From the NCBI GenBank assembly GCA_964369915.1, contig CAYJGG010000086.1, positions 1-6,213 of the forward strand: a stretch of 6,213 nt of DNA. The letters are read 5' to 3'. A program made the translations under genes and the position numbers. This DNA comes from RGIG3102 sp964369915. Lineage in GTDB: Bacteria; Bacillota; Clostridia; Oscillospirales; Ruminococcaceae. The notes beneath the pieces are model-generated. The model made no database searches. It was not told the DNA's origin and was given only the letters and a program-made list of their open reading frames with translations. This document shows, one piece after another, positions 1-5,848 of the stretch. The stretch's first letter is position 1, and each line of letters starts with the position of its first letter.

Positions 1-22
1 TTATACAAGCCAGTTTTTTATT
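1..22. terminator. Possible half of a terminator cut by the window edge
   Basis: Directly after the MFS stop codon the minus strand reads an A-rich stretch followed by CTGGCTTGTATAA, which runs to the window edge. On the plus strand this is the end of a possible stem followed by a T-rich tract (positions 15-24). An A-tract, stem, U-tract layout is common between convergent genes. The other stem arm would lie outside the window, so no pairing can be shown here. Confidence 0.22.
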
Positions 23-1225
23 TTAATTAGAATTTTTTTCTTTATACATAAATGTGTAAACAAAAAAGGATAAAACTAATAAAGAAACAGGGATAAACAT
101 TGCCTCGGTGTAATATCCGATATCTCCTAAACTACCTACAACAAAGTTTAAAGTCATACTACCAAACGTTGCGAATGCACCTGTAATAGCCGTTATTGTA
201 GCTGAAAATCTTGGATATTCTTTGCAGGCAAGGATAATGTTTGCTGTGTAAGATGCACCACTTATAACTCCAAATATAAATATACCTATTAGCCATGTGA
301 AATATCCTTGAATTAAGAGCATAGCGGTTAATAATATGGCGGTGAGTATACTTGAATATTTTAAATAAACATTAGCAGGAATAAATCTTGGTGAAAGCAT
401 TCCTAAAAGAGTACGACTAATTATCATTCCAATTGAAGTTGATGTCATTATAATTGTTGTAGCTTCAATAGTGAAAACTTGATTATCATATAAATCTAAG
501 TAAGTTGGTAGCCATAGCATAAAAAATGTGACACTTGCTAAAAGAAAATTGCCAAGACATAGAGCATGAACATTTTTATTTTTTAATATTTCTTTATATG
601 GAATTATTACTTTTGTGTTTTTTGTTATAACTCCAGCTTCAGTTTGAGGAACACCGACAATTTTTGAAGTTAATATAAATAAAACTCCAGTTGATAGCAT
701 AGTTATTCCTAAAAATAAATATGAAAACTGCCAAGAGAAAAATTCAATACTACCGGCTGCAAAAAGAGGACCTATCATACTTCCCACAGCAAAAAGAGTG
801 TGTAATATAGCTATATACTTCGAGCGCCCATCGCCATATAAATCTGAAACATATGTTGTTGTTAAATTATTTACAAGTCCTCCAAAAACCCCCATACAAA
901 CTCTTAGTGCAAGTAAAATTAAATAAGTTTGTGCTGTGCTTACTAAAAATAGGGTTACACCATAAGAAATGGTAGCTAAGATTAATAGTTTTCGCTTATC
1001 GAGTTTGTCAGCTACAAAAAGCATAAAAATCATTATAGCGGCTTGGCTAAAATCATTTGTTATATTAAGAGTTGAAATTTGAGTTAGATTAATACCATAA
1101 AAATCTACAAGCTGTGGCATTATAGTACCATACATATTTACCGATATTGAATACGCTCCCATAAATACACATGAAAAAATAGTTGCGGTTAAAAGTTTTG
1201 AATTACTAGAGTTTTGAAAAGACAT
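23..1225 (-). CDS. Major facilitator superfamily (MFS) transporter, 12 membrane helices
   Basis: A 400-residue polytopic membrane protein of normal MFS length, with two blocks of about six hydrophobic segments separated by a polar central loop (about residues 190-215). Between helices 2 and 3 it has a degenerate motif A (residues 71-79, VADKLDKRK): the acidic residue and basic cluster are kept, but the usual glycines are replaced. A motif-C-like GSMIGPLFAAG (148-158) in helix 5 suggests an antiporter or drug-efflux-type fold. A weaker motif-A echo follows in the second half (275-281, GMLSPRF). The start is supported by GAGGA five bases upstream (1231-1235). The gene has its own promoter and lies beyond a terminator, so it is probably not part of the lysine-controlled operon upstream. 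Family membership is clear. The substrate is unknown, and a CynX/NimT-like or sugar/organic-anion porter cannot be distinguished by eye. Confidence 0.93.
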   Translation of the reverse strand: MSFQNSSNSKLLTATIFSCVFMGAYSISVNMYGTIMPQLVDFYGINLTQISTLNITNDFSQAAIMIFMLFVADKLDKRKLLILATISYGVTLFLVSTAQTYLILLALRVCMGVFGGLVNNLTTTYVSDLYGDGRSKYIAILHTLFAVGSMIGPLFAAGSIEFFSWQFSYLFLGITMLSTGVLFILTSKIVGVPQTEAGVITKNTKVIIPYKEILKNKNVHALCLGNFLLASVTFFMLWLPTYLDLYDNQVFTIEATTIIMTSTSIGMIISRTLLGMLSPRFIPANVYLKYSSILTAILLTAMLLIQGYFTWLIGIFIFGVISGASYTANIILACKEYPRFSATITAITGAFATFGSMTLNFVVGSLGDIGYYTEAMFIPVSLLVLSFFVYTFMYKEKNSN

Positions 1226-1293
1226 TATTATCCTCGTTTTTATATTTTGTATTATGATTAAATTATTGTAATTATTATTATTTTCTACATGTG

Positions 1294-1322
1294 ATTATAC
1301 CATAAATTAATAAGATTATAAA
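1294..1322 (-). promoter_or_regulatory. Extended -10 promoter of the MFS gene
   Basis: On the minus strand a perfect TATAAT (1294-1299) is preceded by TG one base upstream, giving an extended -10. A weak -35 TTTATA (1317-1322) lies 17 bp upstream. Transcription would start near 1287, leaving a leader of about 60 nt before the ATG at 1225. No obvious operator or riboswitch is visible in that AT-rich leader. The good -10 makes an independent MFS transcript likely. Confidence 0.6.
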
Positions 1323-1337
1323 TAGATATAATATTAC

Positions 1338-1375
1338 AAAAAAGATGAATTTATTATATAATAAATTCATCTTTT
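1338..1375 (-). terminator. Terminator of the YfcC-M20 operon: 36-bp perfect palindrome
   Basis: Positions 1340-1375 are a perfect inverted repeat: AAAAGATGAATTTATTA, a TA centre, and its exact complement. Read on the minus strand it begins 6 nt after the M20 stop codon and ends in a run of six U (1343-1338), as expected for an intrinsic terminator. The stem is long but almost all A-U. The A-run on one side and U-run on the other make it symmetrical, so it could also act on plus-strand transcription, although no plus-strand gene reaches it here. It separates the operon from the MFS gene. Confidence 0.8.
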
Positions 1376-1381
1376 AAATTA

Positions 1382-2545
1382 TTATTTAATTGAAGTTATA
1401 AATTCTTCTTTAATAGCTTTTAATAGCTCTGGATTTTTTAGAATGTCAATAGCTGTTAAAGTAAAGCCTTCGATAGTTTTTTCCATTTGCTCAAATGCAA
1501 AATCAGTTACTGAGCAATCGGCAAGCTCTCTTGAATGTCCACGAAGAACGCCATCTTCTTTAATTGAAAAATATTCATGAATCATTGGACAACACAAACT
1601 CACATTACCTGCATCAGTGCCACCAGCTGAATTTTTTTCTTCATCAACTGTTGCAATACCTAAAGTGCTCATTTTATCCCAGAATAGATTTGATAGAGTT
1701 TTATTAGTTATCATAGTGTCGTAGTCAGCTTCAAATTGACTAATTTTAACAGTTGCACCATTTGATAATGCAGCAGCTTCGGCACAGTTTTTAACTCTTT
1801 GGATTAATTCTCTTTGATAAGGCATAGTTGCACTTCTTATATAAAAATCAGCAGAAGCGTATTCAGGAACGATATTAGCAGCAGTGCCGCCATTTGTTAT
1901 TATTCCATGCACTCTTGAATCTCTGCGAATATGCTCTCTTATAGCATTCACGTTATTAAATAATGAAATACAAGCATTAAGTGCGTTTATTCCTTCTTCT
2001 GGATCTCCAGCAGCGTGAGCAGTTTTTCCAAAGAATTCAAATCTTAAAGGCATTAATGAGTTTGAAGCTCCACTTTTTTCATAAGTTGCACTTGGGTGAG
2101 CCATCATAGCAATATCAACGTGTGAAAATTCTCCGCTTTTTGCCATCGCAACTTTACCACCGTCAGTCTCTTCGGCTGGCGTACCGTATAAAATAACAGT
2201 TCCACCTAAAGTATCAACGATATCTTTTAAAACAATAGCAGCTCCAACACTAGTAGCCCCTAAAATATTATGACCACAACCATGGCCTATTTCAGGCAGA
2301 GCGTCGTATTCAGCAAGATATGCTATAACAGGGCCAGCTTTACTTGATGAGTAAACAGCTTTAAAGGCAGTTTCCATTGAGCAAAAAGGCTTTTCAACGC
2401 TAAAACCATTAGAAACTAAAACTTCACAAATTATCTTACTTGCAAAAACTTCTTCGTGGCCAAGTTCTGGGTTTTCATACATTTCTTTTGTTATTCTGCG
2501 AAGCTCTGGAGAAATTGCTGAAATTTTTTCTTTTATATTAAACAT
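1382..2545 (-). CDS. M20-family metallopeptidase/amidohydrolase (AbgB/ACY1L2-like)
   Basis: A 387-residue cytoplasmic enzyme with no signal peptide and normal length for M20 amidohydrolases, which cleave amide or peptide bonds with a metal pair. Visible motifs in order are PELGHEE (26-32); AEYDALPEIGHGCGHN (78-93) with putative metal ligands Cys90 and His92; PAEETDGGK (123-131) with catalytic/metal Glu125-Glu126; MAHPS (148-152) with His150; the dimerisation-domain signature GKTAHAAGDPEEGINA (173-188) with His177; and GGTDAGNVS (308-316) followed by His323. All key residues are present, so it should be active. The start has AAGGAGA at 2551-2557, 5 bp upstream. The gene begins 15 bp after the YfcC stop codon and lies in the same lysine-riboswitch operon. 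The family includes p-aminobenzoyl-glutamate hydrolases, N-acyl-amino-acid hydrolases and the beta-alanyl-lysine dipeptidase PM20D2. From the context I infer a lysine-containing amide or dipeptide as substrate. Family is certain, substrate is not. Confidence 0.93.
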   Translation of the reverse strand: MFNIKEKISAISPELRRITKEMYENPELGHEEVFASKIICEVLVSNGFSVEKPFCSMETAFKAVYSSSKAGPVIAYLAEYDALPEIGHGCGHNILGATSVGAAIVLKDIVDTLGGTVILYGTPAEETDGGKVAMAKSGEFSHVDIAMMAHPSATYEKSGASNSLMPLRFEFFGKTAHAAGDPEEGINALNACISLFNNVNAIREHIRRDSRVHGIITNGGTAANIVPEYASADFYIRSATMPYQRELIQRVKNCAEAAALSNGATVKISQFEADYDTMITNKTLSNLFWDKMSTLGIATVDEEKNSAGGTDAGNVSLCCPMIHEYFSIKEDGVLRGHSRELADCSVTDFAFEQMEKTIEGFTLTAIDILKNPELLKAIKEEFITSIK

Positions 2546-2560
2546 TTTAATCTCCTTGTT

Positions 2561-3991
2561 TTAGAACGGGCCATAGTTTATAGCTGTTGCTGCAACTATA
2601 AAAATAGCACCAATAATTACCCATATTATCATTAATGGAGTTATAAATTTAACCCATTTGCTGTAAGGGATATTTGAGAGTGAGAGTAGTGCCATTAAAG
2701 TTGCGTTTGTTGGGATAATTGAGTTTGTAAATCCGTCACCGAATTGGTAGCATAAAACAGCTATTTGGCGATTAATTCCAAGAATATCTGATAATGGAAC
2801 CATAATTGGCATTGTTGCGGCAGCTTGCCCTGAACCTGATGGGATAAAGAAATTTATAACGATTTGAATTATATACATTCCAATAGCTGCAATTGATTGC
2901 GGTAGTGAAATAATAAGGCTAGATAAAAAGTAGATTAAAGTATCGATGATTTGAGCGTCTGTCATAACAACTAATATTGCCATAGCAAAACCAATCATTA
3001 CAGCACTGCTAGCGATATCACGAACACCGTCTAAGAAATGTTCAACAACTTCATTTGGACTAAATCCATAAGCAAATCCTGCAATAATACCCATAGCAAA
3101 AAATAGTGAAGCTAATTCTTGGATATACCAACCTAATTCAAATACTCCGTATATTAATATAGCAAATCCGATTACAACAATAGATAAAACTATTTTATGA
3201 CGAAGTGTCATTTTTGGAAGATTATTTAAATCTAAATGTTTATCTTTTTCTTTTAATTCTAAAGAGGCAACAAGGCTTAAAGCTGGATTTTTACGCACTT
3301 TTTCAGCGTAGTTTATAACGAATGCTGATGTAACTATAATCATAACAACAATTATAATTAAACGATATTCAAATCCAGAGAATGTTGGAAGTTCTGCTAT
3401 ACCTTGAGCAACACCGATTGTGAATGGATTAATAACTCCGGCTGTAAATCCACAAGCTGAACCAAGTGAAGCAACAGCCATTCCAACAACAGCATCATAA
3501 CCTAAAGCTCTTGCTAGAGCAATACAAATAGGAACGAATATAACGTTTTCTTCAGCCATTCCAAATGTTGCACCACCGATTGAAAATAAAGTGATAAGTA
3601 CTGGAATCATTAATTTTTGATGATTTCCAACAGCAAGTGCAACTTTACCTATACCAGTTTCGATAGTTTTTGTTGCAGTGATAACATTAAATGCGCCAGC
3701 TACTAATATTAAAAAGAATACTATATCAGCGCCTTCATATAATCCTCTTGGAATTGATGAAAATAAATTCATAATCCATTCTCCAATAGTTATCGAAGAT
3801 CTTTCAATAAAAGTAAAAGAGTTAGGATCTGAAACCATTCTTCCGGTTTCTTCGTTTAAAACTTTAGTGTATTCGCCTGCTGGGATAAATAAACCAGCAA
3901 TAGCTAAAAATAAAGCAATCCCTGCCATAATTACAATCGGGCTTGGCATAGCCCATTTTTTTCTTTGAGTTGTTTGTTGAATGTTAGACAT
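2561..3991 (-). CDS. YfcC-family membrane transporter, probable lysine or lysine-compound uptake
   Basis: A 476-residue integral membrane carrier of normal YfcC (DcuC/ArcD-like ion-transporter superfamily) length. After a short basic N-terminus the first helix (about 17-36) is followed by the family signature PAGEY (37-41) and an outer loop. The first re-entrant/core region carries GGATFGMAEENVIF (139-152) and GSACGFTAGVINPFTIG (177-193). A basic central loop (about 229-266) separates it from the second half, which carries FFIPSGSGQAAATMP (381-395) and YQFGDGFTNSIIPTN (415-429). These paired half-repeats are typical of the family. The start is supported by GGAG (3999-4002), 7 bp upstream. It is the first gene behind a lysine riboswitch and is followed after 15 bp by the M20 hydrolase. 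Streptococcal ArcD-type arginine/ornithine exchangers belong to a related group, so basic amino acid transport has precedent. Lysine specificity is inferred from regulation only. A C4-dicarboxylate carrier name would be a database carry-over. Confidence 0.92.
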   Translation of the reverse strand: MSNIQQTTQRKKWAMPSPIVIMAGIALFLAIAGLFIPAGEYTKVLNEETGRMVSDPNSFTFIERSSITIGEWIMNLFSSIPRGLYEGADIVFFLILVAGAFNVITATKTIETGIGKVALAVGNHQKLMIPVLITLFSIGGATFGMAEENVIFVPICIALARALGYDAVVGMAVASLGSACGFTAGVINPFTIGVAQGIAELPTFSGFEYRLIIIVVMIIVTSAFVINYAEKVRKNPALSLVASLELKEKDKHLDLNNLPKMTLRHKIVLSIVVIGFAILIYGVFELGWYIQELASLFFAMGIIAGFAYGFSPNEVVEHFLDGVRDIASSAVMIGFAMAILVVMTDAQIIDTLIYFLSSLIISLPQSIAAIGMYIIQIVINFFIPSGSGQAAATMPIMVPLSDILGINRQIAVLCYQFGDGFTNSIIPTNATLMALLSLSNIPYSKWVKFITPLMIIWVIIGAIFIVAATAINYGPF

Positions 3992-4043
3992 TTTCTTTCT
4001 CCATAAAATAATATTTTAATAGATTGCAGTTGCACGAATATGC

Positions 4044-4075
4044 AAAAAAAAGACTGCATCCTATTGATGCAGTCT
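4044..4075 (-). terminator. Riboswitch expression platform: intrinsic terminator
   Basis: On the minus strand AGACTGCATC (4075-4066), the loop AATAG and GATGCAGTCT (4060-4051) form a perfect 10-bp stem followed by a U-tract (4050-4044; eight U including the last stem base). It lies between the lysine aptamer and the YfcC start codon, so it must be bypassed for the operon to be expressed. Its 5' arm plus loop (4074-4061) is complementary at 12 of 14 positions to the RNA segment 4099-4086 at the aptamer's 3' edge. This is the competing antiterminator helix. Confidence 0.95.
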
Positions 4076-4085
4076 AAAATTTAAA

Positions 4086-4257
4086 GACAGTATCAATAGC
4101 TCCTCTACCTTTTATAGGTAGGAGTTATAAAGATATTATCCTTATAACCAAAAGATTTCTATACCTAAAAATCTTTTTCGGCAATGATACCCTTTCTTAA
4201 AAGTCAACAAATGTCTTCTCGTTTTAATACTATTTTATCATTGCGCCTCTATTAATT
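4086..4257 (-). ncRNA. Lysine riboswitch (L box), transcriptional OFF switch
   Basis: The minus-strand leader matches the lysine aptamer in sequence landmarks and helix order. P1 pairs UUAAUAG (4255-4249) with CUAUUGA (4099-4093, one G-U). The conserved GAGGCGC follows. P2 opens with a perfect 9-bp helix (4244-4236 with 4189-4181) and holds the AGUA and GAAAGG turn elements. GCCGAA (4182-4177) leads to P3 (4177-4169 with 4158-4150, 9 bp), then UGG, then P4 (4147-4125, 10 bp, 3-nt loop) and P5 (4120-4116 with 4110-4106). The core closes with GAGGAGCUAUU, matching the family's GGAGRGCUAUC. The usual ACUGUC between P4 and P5 reads ACUCCU here, a small deviation. Lysine binding should stabilise P1 and allow the terminator to form. 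Without lysine, the P1 3' strand pairs with the terminator arm and transcription continues. It controls the YfcC-M20 operon. Confidence 0.93.
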
Positions 4258-4263
4258 AAATTG

Positions 4264-4292
4264 ATTATATCATTAATATGCAAGTTTGTAAA
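4264..4292 (-). promoter_or_regulatory. Promoter of the lysine-riboswitch operon
   Basis: The minus strand shows TTTACA (4287-4292), a 17-bp spacer and a perfect TATAAT (4264-4269), with TG one base upstream of the -10 (extended -10). The predicted start, about seven bases downstream near 4257, falls at the first bases of riboswitch helix P1, so the transcript would begin with the aptamer. This agreement supports both calls. Confidence 0.85.
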
Positions 4293-4308
4293 CAAAAATG
4301 ATATAAAA

Positions 4309-4333
4309 TGTATTAAATTTTAATATTTATACA
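4309..4333 (-). terminator. Weak candidate terminator after the surface-protein gene
   Basis: An imperfect AT-only hairpin (TGTAT and ATACA outer arms with a bulge and about 4 more pairs) lies 12 bp after the stop codon of the 457-residue gene. On the minus strand it is followed by CATTTTAT. No GC-rich terminator is present, and the hairpin lacks a clean U-tract. Some readthrough into the riboswitch promoter region is therefore possible. Confidence 0.25.
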
Positions 4334-4345
4334 ATTTTTAGTGGA

Positions 4346-5719
4346 TTATTTCTTTTTTCTATATTTAAAATAGCCAAAAATTAGCAATATAATTAAAATA
4401 AAAATAAATGCAATTATAAAATTAATATTAATTGTGCTAACAGTTTCTTTTTGCGACAGTGAGAAACTTATATTTTCGCTTGGCAGATTATTTGCAGTAT
4501 AACCATAAGTTCCATCGTCCAAACGCGCAAAATCTATATTTGAATCAACTATGTATGGGGCTATATCATTTGTTATTACATTTATAGATATGCTTTTGAA
4601 TTCATTCCAATATCTTGCAGGATCTATTATATATCCAACAGGGTAAATTTTTGAATTATAAGTTTGTGCATCATAGCCTGTTTTCATATTATAAGAAATA
4701 ACAACATTTTTAGTTTCTTGCCCTTCAAAATCCACTTCATATAATAAAACCATTAAATTATCTTGAAGTAAAGAAAAGGCTAGCTCATTTATAGGAACAA
4801 TTAAATTTTCAGCTAAAGAAAGATTATAAAATAAATAATCGTCTAATATTGAATAAATCCTAGTTTTATCATCTACATTAATATCGTGAATTTCTAAAGC
4901 TAAATCATAAACTGCGAGTGTATCGGTATCGGTTTTCTCTAAGGTGTATTCAAAATCATCTGCGTTAAAATATTCTAAATCATTATTTACAACCTTTGCT
5001 AAAGAAACTGTTATATCGCCTACATCGCCATATGTGTAAAAATTTAAAGTGCCAGTGTCTTGGCTATAAATTCTTGCAGAAAAAACAACCCCTTCATCAC
5101 CGCCAGAATAGCCTGTTATTTTTTCATCAGCGATAATTCTAGCATTACTCTCAGGAAAAAAACCAACGTAGAGCATATAAATATCCTCGCCCTGGGGTAG
5201 TGGATAAGTTAAAGTGTATTCAGTTAAAGGTTTTGAAACATCTTCATTTACATATTCGATTTTATTTAGAATATCACTCATTTCTAAATCATTTAAATCA
5301 TAATTATAATCAGTTACAATTAACTCATAATCAGCACTATAAGGCGCGTTATCTTCCCTTAAATAATTATCACTAACGTAGATTGTAGGCAGGTTATTTT
5401 CATTTGATAAATCCCTAAGATTTCCAACAAAAGGGAAAATCATTGTGCTAGTGTGATTTTCATTTGAAGAATTGTTCATAGTGTAATCGGCAGTGATAAC
5501 TCCGTATTGATTTAATGAGCTACTACTATTAACAGGATTTGAAAAATCAAAAACTAAAATTTCATTTGTTACAGAAATAGGGGAATTAGCGCCTATATTA
5601 AATATTTCATAGCTTGGAGTTTTTTCAATATAGACAGGCCCAGAATTTGCAAAAACAGGCAAACTAAAAAGCGAAAAGCTTAAAATAAATGCTATAAATA
5701 AATGTAAATACCTTTTCAT
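4346..5719 (-). CDS. Uncharacterised secreted protein anchored by a C-terminal membrane helix
   Basis: I do not recognise the family of this 457-residue protein. It begins with a clear signal peptide: MKR, a hydrophobic core (about 5-20) and a likely cleavage after VFA (22-24) before Asn25. It ends with a hydrophobic helix (about 433-450) and the basic tail FKYRKKK, giving a type I topology: outside body, one membrane anchor, short cytoplasmic tail. There is no LPXTG motif. The mature part starts GPVYIEKTPSYEIF (27-40) and is rich in Asp, Asn, Ser and Tyr with alternating hydrophobic residues, suggesting beta-sandwich domains. A possible boundary lies near the acidic, helix-like stretch at 140-165 (DLNDLEMSDILNKIEY). 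A Gly/Asp-rich turn occurs at 203-210. No catalytic or repeat motif is evident. The start is supported by AAGGAG at 5727-5732, 7 bp upstream. It is divergent from another membrane-anchored protein gene and shares its promoter region, hinting at a joint envelope role. It is followed by the unrelated lysine operon. Confidence 0.85.
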   Translation of the reverse strand: MKRYLHLFIAFILSFSLFSLPVFANSGPVYIEKTPSYEIFNIGANSPISVTNEILVFDFSNPVNSSSSLNQYGVITADYTMNNSSNENHTSTMIFPFVGNLRDLSNENNLPTIYVSDNYLREDNAPYSADYELIVTDYNYDLNDLEMSDILNKIEYVNEDVSKPLTEYTLTYPLPQGEDIYMLYVGFFPESNARIIADEKITGYSGGDEGVVFSARIYSQDTGTLNFYTYGDVGDITVSLAKVVNNDLEYFNADDFEYTLEKTDTDTLAVYDLALEIHDINVDDKTRIYSILDDYLFYNLSLAENLIVPINELAFSLLQDNLMVLLYEVDFEGQETKNVVISYNMKTGYDAQTYNSKIYPVGYIIDPARYWNEFKSISINVITNDIAPYIVDSNIDFARLDDGTYGYTANNLPSENISFSLSQKETVSTININFIIAFIFILIILLIFGYFKYRKKK

Positions 5720-5751
5720 AATTTCTCTCCTTCATTTTTATCGATATGTTA

Positions 5752-5780
5752 AGCATAGCATATTAACTAAATTTTTACAA
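5752..5780 (-). promoter_or_regulatory. Promoter of the 457-residue surface-protein gene
   Basis: The minus strand shows TTGTAA (5775-5780), a 17-bp spacer and TATGCT (5752-5757), with TG one base before the -10. Both hexamers match consensus at four of six positions, and the extended -10 compensates. Transcription would start near 5745, about 25 nt before the start codon. Its -35 lies 1 bp from the -35 of the divergent promoter. Confidence 0.6.
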
Positions 5781-5781
5781 G

Positions 5782-5810
5782 TTTACAAAAGGGGATATAT
5801 AAGCTATAAT
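5782..5810 (+). promoter_or_regulatory. Promoter of the divergent plus-strand gene
   Basis: TTTACA (5782-5787), a 17-bp spacer and a perfect TATAAT (5805-5810) make this a strong sigma-A-type promoter, stronger than its divergent partner by sequence. Transcription would start near 5817, about 32 nt before the ATG at 5849. The -35 is part of a direct repeat TTTACAA (5774-5780 and 5782-5788). Confidence 0.78.
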
Positions 5811-5848
5811 ATGTATAATTATAATAAATATAAAAAGATAGGATTTTT

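Noticed and set aside
1226..1381. Search for a riboswitch or small gene upstream of the MFS gene
   Set aside because: Apart from the promoter and palindrome the stretch is plain AT-rich sequence with ATT/ATA runs and no conserved structure or open frame with an RBS.
3678..3968. 96-codon plus-strand open frame
   Set aside because: It lies wholly inside the YfcC gene on the opposite strand, has no convincing RBS or promoter, and the antisense gene has strong family motifs. It is a shadow frame.
2561..3991. AbgT-type p-aminobenzoyl-glutamate transporter, suggested by the AbgB-like neighbour
   Set aside because: The PAGEY, GMAEEN, INPFTIG and PSGSGQAAATMP blocks fit YfcC rather than AbgT, and the lysine riboswitch does not suggest folate-breakdown uptake. 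It cannot be fully excluded without a profile search.
4021..4045. Small hairpin (TTGCA/TGCAA) between terminator and YfcC RBS
   Set aside because: Only a 5-bp stem with no U-tract and no effect on the RBS that can be argued. It is likely chance in the leader.
4044..4257. T-box, SAM or other amino-acid leader
   Set aside because: There is no T-box UGGNACC sequence, no SAM-I core and no leader-peptide frame with repeated codons. The helix order and GAGGCGC/GCCGAA/GGAGCUAU landmarks fit the lysine class.
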